From Leucocoprinus leucothites (Eukaryota > Basidiomycota > Agaricomycetes > Agaricales > Agaricaceae), in NCBI GenBank assembly GCA_013368445.1, contig JAACJO010000008.1, forward strand, positions 186,001 to 250,000: a stretch of 64,000 nucleotides of DNA, given 5' to 3'. The translations under genes and the position numbers were made by a program. Position 1 is the first letter of the stretch, and each line of letters opens with the position of its first letter. Under the pieces are notes generated by a model. That model did not search any database. It was not told the origin of the DNA and saw only the letters and a program-made list of their open reading frames with translations. Of this stretch, positions 1 to 10,079 are shown in pieces.

Positions 1-998
1 CAATCTCTAATTGAAACATTGGCTTCACTCGGTATAGCTTCTCCATTCACGAAATGAACTGAGAATCCTTCAACCAAAATTAAGCCTTTCTTCTCATCTT
101 CTGCTTTCACAGGACACATCATGAACAAATGGCCAATATCAAAACAGTAATAACACTTTCGAGTCATTTGCAGAGGTGCTACATTTTCGCAACTCTGCTG
201 ATACCTGACTGATGAGTTAGATGACTGTGATGTATTGTTCTGCATCATAGTCTTCAAACTATCTAGTGCACTCTGCACCGACCGTTCATGCTTTTCACGT
301 CCTTTCTCTTGTTTCTCGTACATAGTTTTTAATACATTGATTTCTTGTTGTAATGAATCTATGTCTGGGGGCAAAGGCAAAGTCACTTTTCATGTAGCTT
401 CTTCTTTCATGAACACTATAGGTGCTCACAACTCAACATCTGCCTTTTCCCTTTTTATTATGCTAGTTGGGGTATACTTCATTGCTCGCACAATAGTCTT
501 TCCACTAACTAGTTCTACTGCTTTATTGATCACTTCCTCTAAAGTGTAAGGATCCTCCTGTCTGCTTTTTCCTGTCACATCGACCTTGACCGTTCCTTGT
601 ATACTTAGTCATGCATTTAAGGAATCCTGGAAGGTTGTGTCTAATGTTCAGACAAACATTTCAACAAGTTCACGATTCCCAGTTACAGCTGGTGGTTCTA
701 AACACTTTTGTGCAATATAGAGAAAGCATCTCTTAAAACTAAGTAGTTGGTCTTCATCTACTAAACTAATGCCTTGATTGCTTTGGCATAGCTTATGAAG
801 CTGGTTCATAGAACCTTGCTCCTCTTTGACCATTTCAGGATACTCTTTCTTGAGTCTTTTCACGAAGGCAGCCCAATCATTATCTTTGTTCACAAAAGGG
901 TATACTTCTGCTGTAGTGATGTTAAAAAGATAGGACTTCTGCGAATGTGCACAAGTGCCTGTCCGGATCAGAAGGCTAAGCCTTTGATCTCCAATTAG
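1..998 (-). pseudogene. Decayed LTR-retrotransposon Gag fragment (probably Ty3/gypsy)
   Basis: One minus-strand frame can be read from 998 to the window edge. It has a Gag-like region (for example DWAAFVKRLKKEYPEM near 850-880), then a coiled stretch, then a CX2CX4HX4C zinc knuckle (KCYYCFDIGHLFMMC, about 114-158). The frame is broken by four stops, all TGA, at 648-650, 609-611, 426-428 and 390-392, with no frameshift. Each fits CGA (Arg) changed to TGA. The 3' part (protease, pol) lies beyond the left edge of the window; no LTR for it is visible upstream of 998. The Gag and zinc knuckle make retrotransposon origin firm. Assignment to Ty3/gypsy rather than another LTR family is inferred from the general look of basidiomycete Gag proteins. 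Confidence 0.75.
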
Positions 999-1361
999 TT
1001 AGTCCATTATTGCTCTTTTGAGAAAGACTTCGACCAGATCAATACCCAGGTTACAGGCTAAGATCACAAAGGGTCATAGGGTACACATCCCAACCATGTT
1101 CGCTAAGTCTCAACATCATCCCGTAGCCTCTTGTTACTCTTGATCATTAATGGTCATTTCACAAGTGTGCTGTGCTTTCGCGAGTGTGTGTGTTACACTA
1201 GGGTCTTACAGCAGGGTTCCTTAATGTCTATACAGTCACCCAATATATTGACTATATCATCAAATTTAACAATTTCACAGCTAATGCCGTTTGGGCCATA
1301 ACATTGCTTACTGAGAAGGAGTCCCCTTTGATAAGATCAAGCTGATACTTATTGCGCCAGC
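999..1361. other. Spacer in the repeat island, no gene seen
   Basis: Lies between the decayed Gag frame and the 3' remnant of the coiled-coil ORF. No coding frame, LTR or RNA gene could be supported here. Confidence 0.5.
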
Positions 1362-1960
1362 TTAGGACCGGGCTGGTGTCACTATAACAAATGCCAAGTG
1401 CCGAGTCCCCAGCTCAGCTTGAATGCCCTTCAATTCCTTCAAGATTGTCAACTGCATGGCACAGGTCTTCCTTTGCTCAACAATGAGCTCATGAGTCTGC
1501 TCATGAGGCTGCTTGTCAGCCTCCGTCAGCATCGCACACTTCTGTTTGGAGGTATAACATGGGTCATACATGTACTTGCCACTAGGGAAATGTCTTAGTT
1601 ACAAACTGCAAACAGATATCAGATAAACTTATGTGTCACTCTGTTCAGTGCAATTATTCTCTAATCACAAACACTGCCTGCACTTGTTGTTTCCACCCAT
1701 CTTGATCTTACCACCTTTTGCATTGTAATTGTCCTGCTTCCATAGAGTGGTGGCCTTGTACCCATCAACACCAGCAAGCCCTGAGCTGGGCATCCATTCT
1801 GGGTTGTCTGTGTGCTTATCCACCTCTGTCAGATGGTACTTGGATGGAGCTGTGGCTGCACTCTGCTGATAGAGCATAGCTGTCTTGGTCAGTCCACTTG
1901 TTGGTTTCATACAGGGTTTCCTGGATCTGGTTCCCACCTTAGCATTTTTGTTTGTCTTCA
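1362..1960 (-). pseudogene. 3' part of a coiled-coil ORF split by the copia insertion
   Basis: Continuation, on the far side of the copia element, of the ORF that starts at 8820. If the element and one copy of TCCTC are removed, the frame runs on without a shift (...ESPMKR then MKTNKNAKVGTRS...). The segment carries basic and polar sequence and then a Cys-rich stretch (CRQC near 1668-1680) ending in TGA at 1665-1667. The same phase resumes further down (about 1571-1362) with CYTSKQKC, so an intron or more decay between 1664 and 1572 is possible. It resembles uncharacterised coiled-coil/Cys-pair proteins that I recall as common in Agaricomycete genomes; no function is known to me. Confidence 0.55.
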
Positions 1961-1965
1961 TCCTC
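1961..1965. repeat. Target-site duplication, left copy (TCCTC)
   Basis: TCCTC directly precedes the TG of the left LTR and is repeated exactly after the CA of the right LTR at 8367-8371. Five base pairs is the usual duplication length for Ty1/copia integrases. Confidence 0.95.
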
Positions 1966-2339
1966 TGTCAAAGCAGCAATGGGGAGCATAGTGGTGAAGG
2001 TAGACGATGTAGTCAATGACTCACTTTACTAGGCAGTTGGTCTGTTATAGGAGTAGTATGAGGTAGTAGTTGCAACTGAGAAGATAGAATTGACTGTAGA
2101 AATACAAAGAAAATACAAGGTATTTATACTAGAATATCCGAATATTATCTACCATATAGAGGACATTACACCATTGTTTCGAGGTGGTAAAGGGTACAAG
2201 TAAAACATATAGTAAAACATGTATAGTCCGCACAAAGTATCGGTGTGTGAACATAGTGGTATCTAATATTAGAATGCATATGTCATAATTGAGAGTGAAC
2301 ATGAACATAGCAGTGTGTAGATGCACACGTGATTCAACA
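1966..2339 (-). repeat. Copia LTR (3' LTR of the element), 374 bp
   Basis: Starts TG and ends CA and aligns without gaps over all 374 bp to 7993-8366. Thirteen positions differ, all transitions (about 96.5% identity). It is the 3' LTR because the polyprotein is on the minus strand and stops at 2418. Confidence 0.95.
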
Positions 2340-2350
2340 CTCCTCCTCAC
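2340..2350 (-). other. Polypurine tract next to the 3' LTR
   Basis: On the element's sense strand the bases just before the 3' LTR read GTGAGGAGGAG, a purine-rich run directly abutting TGTTG of the LTR. This is the expected site for priming of second-strand DNA. Confidence 0.75.
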
Positions 2351-2417
2351 TCGAAATGGTGGGAGATGCATAATTGAGCGGCTATGAAAGCGCTTCATTT
2401 AAGCAACTATGAAAGTG

Positions 2418-5400
2418 CTAAAGAAATTCAATACCTAAAGAATAAACAAATTTATTGAAGAGAATTGAACTGAGGTTTTTCGTCAGAATATCAGCAGGGT
2501 TGTTTGAGCCCTCGATAAATTCTAACTCAATGGAACCTTCTTCAATGATATCTTGGATATAGTGATATTGTATATCAATATGCTTTGAGTGTTTTTCTTG
2601 AACAGGGTTCTTGCTCCAGAAGATAGATCCAATATTATCACCATAGAGAATCAGAGCAGGTATTTTAAAACCTATCTCTTCAAGAAGTTGTTGAATCCAC
2701 ATCAACTGACAGCTGCAATCAGATAGCGCCATATATTCAGCTTCAGTAGATGACAAAGTGACAGTTTTCTGCTTGTGGCCAAGCCAGCTTACAGGTCCAT
2801 GTGCTATTGTGACAAAATTACCAGTAACAGATCATCAAGACTGTCCATCTTGCACCCAATCACTATCAGAACAAGCAATGACGGCCTGATTAGAAGCTCC
2901 ATCAAAGACAAGTCAATAATTGCGAGTTGATCACAAATATTGCAGCACATGGAGTCCAGCCCGAAAGTGCACATTAGAAGGGGCAGCAGATTGCTGGAAG
3001 AGTTTGACAACCGCAAAGGATATGTCAGGTCTCGATCCAATCATAAGATACATCAGCGATCTGACTAACTGTTGGTAATGAGTCCTAAACTTAGGATCTA
3101 CCTTATCGACATAGGGCTCGAAGACAAATCTGGATGGCAGCGGTGTAAATTTTGTGCCTTTAGGGATCTCGAACTTCTCAAGAACCTTATCAAGGTATTT
3201 CACTTGATCTATATAGAGTTTTCTCTCTTTTCGATCATGTGATATGTTCATGCCTAGGAACTCAGAAAGTTCACCTTGGTCACGACATTCCCAAGTAGTC
3301 ATGAATTTTTGCTTCAACTCAGAGAGGAGCAGGGAATTCTTTTTACCCATAAAAAAGACATCATCCACATAAATGACTGCAAAGATACACTCACCAGTCT
3401 TAGGATATGTAAAATGATAAATGCCAGCATCGGACTTACAGTGCTTGAATCCTAGTTTCAGCATCGATGAAGTGAGTGCTTTCCACCAGGATAAGCCGGC
3501 TTGTTTTAGACTGTAGATTGCTTTGTGTAATCTCCAGACTTTCTTCTCTTGGCCAGGAAGTTGGAATCCTTCTGGCTGTTCCATGTAGATCTCTTCATCC
3601 AGATCGCCATATAAATAGGCTGTTTTGACGTCAACAGAGTGAAGGTCAAAGTCCTCAAGCGCTGCAATGCCAAGAAGTAGGTGCGCGGTCTCATATCAGA
3701 CAACTGGAGAAAAGAGTTCATCAAAGTTGATTCCTTCAATTTGAGAGAATCCTTTCGCAACAAGGCAAGAGCGATATCGATTATCAGACTTGATGTTATA
3801 GACCCATCTATTTTTAATAGCTCTCCTTCCTTTTGGGAGATCAATGAGCTCATATACACCTCGCTTATGAAGTGCATCTAATTCCTCAAGCATCGCTTTT
3901 TGCCATTTAATTTGAGTATCAGCATCTAAATTCGCGATATCTCGAAACTGTTCAGGAACAGGCCCATTGGTGCGTTGTGCAAGAAGGAAATCAACTAATT
4001 TTACCCCCCCTTCCTTCACAAACTTTGTAAAATCGGTAGGTGACTGTTTGTTGTTGTCAATCCTACTATCTAGATGAGGGATATGCCAATTTCGTAATCT
4101 GTTCCGAGCTTCCTCATCGGAAATTGCTCCAGGAATAGGTCAATATTGAGCATGATTGCATGGTAAGTTAGGATTGAGTTCCCTATATCATCGGATGACA
4201 TCAAGAGGGTCGCTCCTATCACCATACACATTTCCTGGTCTGTTTGGAGGTTGAACATTTCACCTAGGACAGCAATTTTCATGTTCGGTGACCCAGCGGT
4301 CAAGCTGTTCTAGTGCATTAAGATCATCCTGGACTGAAGGTCATGGTGGCGGTACCTCGGGTGGAGATAGAGACCGAGCATGTTTATGTGGACCAGGTTC
4401 CTGTTGCAATGGTCCCAGAGAAGGAGGTAACTTGACTTCTTCTTCCTCTTCTTTTAGATCGCGATCATTGGGATCAGTGTAAGAAAGAGGTGGGCTTGGC
4501 GATCTAGGAGGTGAAGGTGTTTTAGGGCATGGAGGAGCACGAGGTGAAGGCACACAAGGCAGCTCTCCTCCTCGAGGTGTAGGCAGATGGTCTACATGTG
4601 GAACATTCAGAATAGTCAAGATTGGAGGAATCTCAGTGTGAGGTAGTTTGGGGTGTACTGCAGGTTTTTGATCTGGACATTTAGGAAACATTTTTTCATC
4701 AAAGATGACAGTCAGTGAGATAAACTCAGTGTTCCCTTGAGTATGGTGGAGAAAAATATAATTCTTCTCCCGATCATATCCAATGAAGATTATCAGTTCA
4801 GATTTTGCAGATAATTTATTCGGGCGCATTTCGTCCAGAAGGAACACATATGCAGCATAACCGAATACTCATAGGTGACTGATGTCAGGTTTATGTCCAT
4901 GTACTAACTCAAACAGAGTTTTCCATTGGATGCAGTTCATTGATGTGCAATTGTAGATGTGGGTTGTGGTGTTAATCATGAAATCCCACCATGAATCTGG
5001 GAGACATGCGTGAAGTTGCATGGATTGTGCCTTCTCATGCAGTGTTCAATTCAATCTTTCTGCTTGCCTATTCTGTTGATGGACATGGGGTGCACTTGGT
5101 GTGAACTCAATTCCTTTCACCCTAAGATAATCTTGCAGGGTACCTGCTATGAATTCTCCTCCTCGATCAGATGTGAATCAACAAATTGATTTGCCAAACT
5201 GGTTCATGACGTAAGTCAGAAGCTCAATCATACAGGGAGCTGCTTCAGCTTTTAATCATAGAAGCACTATGTGGGCAAATGAGGAGTAATCATCCAATAA
5301 GGTCATAACCCATTTGTACTTGTGATAAGATACAATGGGGAGCTCAAAGATATCACTGTGAACGTGCTCAAAGGCTTCTTTGGCCCGAATTGGGTTATTG

Positions 5401-7733
5401 TTAAAGGGTTTCTGGTGCATCTTCCCTTCCATACAGCCTGGACAAGGGTGCGAATGATCGGGAATTGAAACCTGAGGTCCATTCAGTGTGGAGTCAGAAG
5501 TTTTGCTCAACATACAATTAGACAGATGTCCTAAATGTTGATGCCAGATATTATAGTCAGGATGCTGAGCAATGTGGCTCAAAGCATTCGAATGTACAAT
5601 TTGACATCTTACTGTTTGTAGCATAGGCTGCCACTTAGAACGAGGAGCCGCTGACAAAACAGCATTGCCTGACTCATCCTGAAAGATAGTACCATGTTTA
5701 TTGGCCTCACTGCACAACCCGGATTCCAGGAGTTGACCGGCAGACATGAGGCAATCGTGCATACCCTTTACATAGAACACAGGGGACAATGAAGTCACTG
5801 CAGTGATCATTTTTCCGTTATCATGGATCTCGTGTTCAATCAAGACAGTGCCTTGACCTGATATAGATAGGGGAGCATTTTTGTTGGCTGTCTGAATTTC
5901 ACCAAATTTCCCCATTTCGATTGTAGAGAAATTATCCAAATAGGGTGTGAAATGTGCGGAAGCACCCAAATCAAGAATCCAAGAAGCAGCCTGTGAAGGT
6001 GCTTTCTTTCCCTTACAGTGGCAACATAAAGCTTTCTCACACTTAGATAGATTTACACAGCACAGCACAGAGGTCAAATCACAATTTAATAAAAGCCCCA
6101 CAGGGGCAACCAAAATAGTGCATGATACAAGACAAGTATATACAGGAGCCGAAGACGATGTAACTAATCTGTGAAAATGTTCAGCATGGCCAGGAGCACT
6201 CACATGGGAGCGGGCTCAAGAGGGGCAGCAGGCCCTTTCTCGGTCATGCTGTGGCATCACCATATTAGTGTTAATCCAATCAGAGATAGAAGAAAAGACT
6301 TGCGTTGTCCACAACCCAGAAGTCCACCCATCAGAATCTTCCCCCTCAGAGTCGGATTCAAGCATTGGATCAGCCGGAGGAGTCAACCTTGGTGACAGTG
6401 GGCATTCGTCCATATCTCCTCCATAATAAGGAATTTCCTCAATAATGGAGCCTGTCATTTCGGCTTTGACCATGAGGTCGGCGAGCCTTTCATCCCAAAT
6501 CTTCAGAACCTTATCCTTGGTAGCTTTCAAGCTTCTTCGACAATATCCCTCAGACTGAGGAGATTCGGAGATTTGCTCTTGAAGCTGTGGTGTATTCTTT
6601 CATGCTTCTGCAACAAGGTGGCATGTGGATGACAAAGGGCTTGCATTAGCCAGTTCTGCCAGTGAGACGATCTGGTCCGCGAGGAGAGGATGGTTAGCAA
6701 TAACAGGGGCAGCGAAACCAATGGCACTGGAAGCGCCATATTGAGGAGCAATGGTGGTGACTCCAGAGGAGTTGGAGGTGTCAGCATTGGTCGCAGCTTC
6801 ATTAGCAGCGCCCTTGCCTTTTTTGCCTCCTCTCTTACTGTGTTTTCCTTTCTTGCCATCTCTGCCGGGATTGCCAGATTGGTTGTTACCAGGCTTCTGG
6901 CTAGCACCCTGATTAGGAGGCTGCTGCTGCTGTGGCTGTTGCTGGGGCTGTGATTGAAACAGCCCTTGTTGTCCTTGCCCCTGGCATTGTTGATTGCTGG
7001 AGTTCTGGTTCTGCTGCCATTGACTGTTTGAGTGGCCAGCGTGAGAAGCAGAAGCAGTCATCTTCTGGGACCAAGCAGCCTGAATGGTGCTATGGACCAG
7101 ATCCCATGTAAGTTGGGACATTTGCGTTTGATTCACAAGGATAGACTATACTAAGGTTTCCATCCCTTGCAGGACAGCATGAAGCAGAATCATGGCATGG
7201 ATCACCTCGGGAAGTCGCGCAGTCACACCTTTGATCTGAGTGAATAGAGATTCAAGCTCAGCGATGGACTGAGCCAGATCCATGTTTCCAGAGAGAGACC
7301 AGGAGACAGTGTGGATAAAGTCGCCATAGACTGATGCGGGACCTTGGACACCATAAAGGCATTGGAGATCTATCCACATGGTAGCAGGATCTCCTTGGAC
7401 AATGAGGTGCAGCATAGAATCTGGGACAGCTTGAATTAGCATGCCAATCGCAGATTGCTCAAGGAAGTTCCTTCGACACTCTTCTTCTTCATGAAGCGCA
7501 AGTGAGGCAGCAACCTCTGCAGCATTTGTGACAGTATTGTTAGGCCCTTGAAGAGGGGCAACAGTTGGGGGAAGTGGAGGAACGACACCATTTGTGACAG
7601 TCCAACCTGTAAGAGGGGTTCCAGGGGTCGTGATCATAGAGAGAAATCCCTGCATCCTCATGGACCAAAATTGGTAGTTCTGAGGACCTTGAAGGATGGG
7701 GATATGAGAAGCTCCATTGTTGATAAAAGACAT
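2418..7733 (-). pseudogene. Copia gag-pol polyprotein with 16 in-frame stops
   Basis: A single frame of 1772 codons from ATG at 7733 to TAG at 2418. Order: UBN2-like Gag (FWSMRMQGFL near the start); Gln/Asn-rich linker; protease with DLGAS at about 5972, where DSGAS or DTGAS is usual; integrase with HX4H (WHQHLGH) and CX2C (CPGC), then DDYS, SDRGGEF and AERLN; reverse transcriptase with YVDD at about 3371; RNase H with TEAEY and GDN and a KHIDI block. Stops: TAG 7146; TGA with lowest bases 6600, 6216, 5256, 5178, 5046, 4869, 4341, 4260, 4188, 4140, 3696, 2931, 2913, 2835 and 2832. Several fall where the family has Arg (after AERLN, before VFGYAA, before YETA). YVDD survives; the protease Ser-to-Leu change also fits C to T. 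Confidence 0.95.
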
Positions 7734-7980
7734 TCTGAAAAGAAGTCATCAGTCAACGTTGTTCATTAGAAGCAGCAGTGATGTGCTAATTGAGCAAGGT
7801 TTTGAACCCAAATTGCCTAAGGGCTAGGGTAAGACACAGAAATGAGAAGGGATGCTGGGCCCTTCACAAGGTACAGCAGTGGCACTAGGAAGCGGCCTTC
7901 CCATAACAGGTTGATCTAGTCCTTCTCAGACATCCAGCACAGCAAGCTAGTCAACTAGTGCGATATTGAGCTGGCAATTG

Positions 7981-7992
7981 GGGCCCATAACC
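7981..7992 (-). other. Primer-binding site for an initiator tRNA-Met half molecule
   Basis: Immediately inside the 5' LTR the plus strand reads GGGCCCATAACC. This looks like the anticodon stem-loop of eukaryotic initiator tRNA-Met, CAU being the anticodon. The sense strand is therefore complementary to the tRNA's internal region, not to its 3' CCA end. Drosophila copia and yeast Ty5 are known to prime this way from a cleaved tRNA. The match is seen in the sequence; use of a half tRNA is inferred. Confidence 0.75.
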
Positions 7993-8366
7993 TGTCGAAG
8001 CAGCAATGGGGAGCATAGTGGTGAAGGTAGATGATGTAGTCAATGACTCACTTTACTAGGCAGTTGGTCTGTTATGGGAGTAGTATGAGGTAGTAGTTGC
8101 AACTGAGAAGATAGAATTGACTGTAGAAATACAAAGAAAATACAAGGTATTTATACTAGAATGTCCGAATATTATCTACCATATAGAGGACATTACACCA
8201 TTGTTTCGAGGTGGTAAAGGGTACAAGTAAAACATATAGTAAAACATGTATAGTCCGCACGAAGTATTAGTGCGTGAACATAGTGGTATCTAATATTAGA
8301 ATGCATATGTCATAATTGAGAGTGAACACAAACATAGCAGTGTGTAGACACACACATGATTCAACA
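7993..8366 (-). repeat. Copia LTR (5' LTR of the element), 374 bp
   Basis: Pairs with 1966-2339 without gaps. The pairs of differing dinucleotides (CG/CA, CG/TG, TG/CA, CG/TA, TG/TA) can each be derived from an ancestral CG by C-to-T change on one or both strands. Confidence 0.95.
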
Positions 8367-8371
8367 TCCTC
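8367..8371. repeat. Target-site duplication, right copy (TCCTC)
   Basis: Exact copy of 1961-1965 directly after the right LTR. Confidence 0.95.
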
Positions 8372-8820
8372 TTCATTGGACTCTCCACAATCTCCATGTC
8401 AGTCTCCATTGCCTTCCTCTTGCCTTTTTCCTTTTCCTTTTCCTTTCCTTTTTCCTTTTCCTGCCTCTCTTTTTCTCTCTGTTCCACTTCTAATCATATC
8501 CATTCTGCCAGCTCAGCCTCCTCCTTCTCTTTCCGAAGCCATTCAGCCTCTTCAGCTTCTCTCTTCTTTTTCTCTGCCTCCTCCACCTCTTGCCTCTTCT
8601 TCTCTGCCATCTTCCTCCACAGTTCTTCCTTCCTCTTCTGCCATTCTGCCTCCTTGCACTTCTTCTTTTCAGCTTCTGCAGCCTCTCTTTTCTTCCTCTC
8701 TTCTTCCTCAGCTGCCTTCCAAGCATCCTCCTTGTCTATCTTGCAAAGTTTGTTTTTGAGGTCACTATCAGACATCGGGTTGGATCTTTGTGTAGTGAAA
8801 TTGGGCATCATGGTAGACAT
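8367..8820 (-). pseudogene. 5' part of the coiled-coil ORF split by the copia insertion
   Basis: From ATG at 8820 the frame gives a highly charged coiled coil (repeated EAEKKK/EEAEWL-type heptads) and then Lys/Glu repeats (KEKGKEKEKEKGKRK). An in-frame TGA at 8494-8496, where CGA (Arg) would fit, breaks it once. It continues past the break to 8367 and then, after the copia element, in the same frame at 1960. So the insertion hit an ORF. I do not recognise a function. It could belong to a domesticated or mobile repeat family, since it lies in a transposon-rich stretch. The TGA may post-date the insertion, because it shows the same mutation type as the element. Confidence 0.6.
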
Positions 8821-10079
8821 AGAGAGTTAAGTTGTGAGAAAGCTTATTTTTTTCCTCAGGGTGGAATTTATACAGTACTTTCCTCTGCTCTCTGTTTGTC
8901 CTCTGCTCTCTTCACTTGTCTGAAATCCAGGTCAAGTGTCAGTAGTAGGCACAACACATAAGTTGAGGCCATGACCTGCTCCTGTGTCTGATAACTGGCT
9001 CCTGCCTTACCTTTGTCATACCTCTGTTCACCTGATCTCTGACATTGGCTCCACACTTGTAGCATTTGCGTGCTTAACACAGGGCTTTGTTATCCTGAGA
9101 TTTGAGAGGGTGAAATGACTTCTTTAACTGATTTTGGTGTAAAGTCAATGTCCCAAATTACTTTTTGATGGAAACCTAATTTGGGTTGACACCAAGTGCT
9201 GATGTGATGACATGAGATACCAAAAATGGAAGCCAAGCCGAATTTTATTCAATTTATTTTGCGGGAACTGCTTGTGAGAATTTCTTAAAGCTTTGGCACC
9301 AGATTTAGGCAGCCAAAAGGAGTCGATTACGCATATTTTTATTATTTGTAATGCAAATTTTGGTATCCAGCCATAATTTTGGCACATTAACCTTATTTGG
9401 CATTTTCCGAAAGAACAGCTTGTTGAATTTCGCTCATTTTTGGTCCAGAGATAGCTCTTAGTGAGATCTATCAATTGCGAGTACTTTTGGGAAAATCTGA
9501 GAAATTCGATTTTCTTTGGTGGAGTTTGACTGTCCTTGACTGTAACACAATACAGTGCAGACTGGAATGTCATCCAAGCACTTGGATGCTGGTCTAGCAA
9601 CACTTTCCACACCTACATCCACCAACATCCATTACTACTCTTTGAAACTGATGGACAATCATTCATCAATAACACCGCTTAAGCATATCTCAATTGGGTT
9701 AAATTATTACTACACCATACTCAAAAAAAAAAAAAAAGGTTTTGGGTGATTAGCCTGTAACGAATGAAACAGATGTATCACTATATGATAATACTAATCT
9801 TAATAGGGTGAACGGGAATACCCACTCACCTGGACCTGCCCATCCAAACACCGCGACGGAATCTAGTGACCTCAAATAGTCATTGGTGGGTAATAAAACT
9901 CGTGTCGTTGAACAGGATCAGGTGATGATTACCTAACACGCGCATTTGCGGAGCGCGTCATGATCAGGTGATTGCATCGTTCAACTTGGACCAAATAGAT
10001 AGAGTCGACCCAGTCAACACTCAGCTTCAACCTTCAGCAAGTTGTATGTCCAATACAGCCTTTCTCCAAAGCGCACAGC
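8821..10079. other. Intergenic stretch between the repeat island and the gene-dense region
   Basis: About 1.26 kb. The first 100 bp hold short CT-rich near-repeats (CCTCTGCTCTCT-like). A 15-base A run lies near 9723-9737. A 155-codon minus-strand frame at 9145-9612 has no recognisable domain and normal background composition, so it is not called. No tRNA or terminal repeats were found. Confidence 0.5.

Larger units (their letters stand above)
1966..8366 (-). mobile_element. Full-length Ty1/copia LTR retrotransposon, coding-dead
   Basis: A 6401-bp element bounded by two 374-bp LTRs with TG/CA ends and a TCCTC target duplication. Going with its sense strand: 5' LTR (8366-7993), primer-binding site (7992-7981), gag-pol (7733-2418), purine tract (2350-2340), 3' LTR (2339-1966). 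Domain order is Gag, protease, integrase, reverse transcriptase, RNase H, which is diagnostic of copia rather than gypsy. Sixteen in-frame stops show that it cannot make its polyprotein. There are no indels in the coding frame, so it decayed by point mutation rather than by rearrangement. It inserted into another ORF (see 8367-8820 and 1362-1960). Confidence 0.97.

Noticed and set aside
3617..3624. TGACGTCA-like site inside the copia element as a regulatory motif
   Set aside because: It lies within the reverse-transcriptase coding frame (VDVKTAYLYG block), so it is explained by the protein sequence.
8420..8730. Plus-strand frames of pure Ser/Pro/Phe/Leu across 8316-8961
   Set aside because: They are the reverse complement of the Lys/Glu coiled-coil ORF on the minus strand.
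9145..9612. 155-codon minus-strand open frame in the spacer after the repeat island
   Set aside because: No recognisable domain, no coding-like residue pattern and no support from splice signals; probably chance or a very old repeat remnant.
9721..9740. A-run of 15 bases as a possible poly-A tail of a LINE or SINE
   Set aside because: No reverse transcriptase, no tRNA-like head and no target duplication could be found around it; a simple homopolymer is the easier reading.
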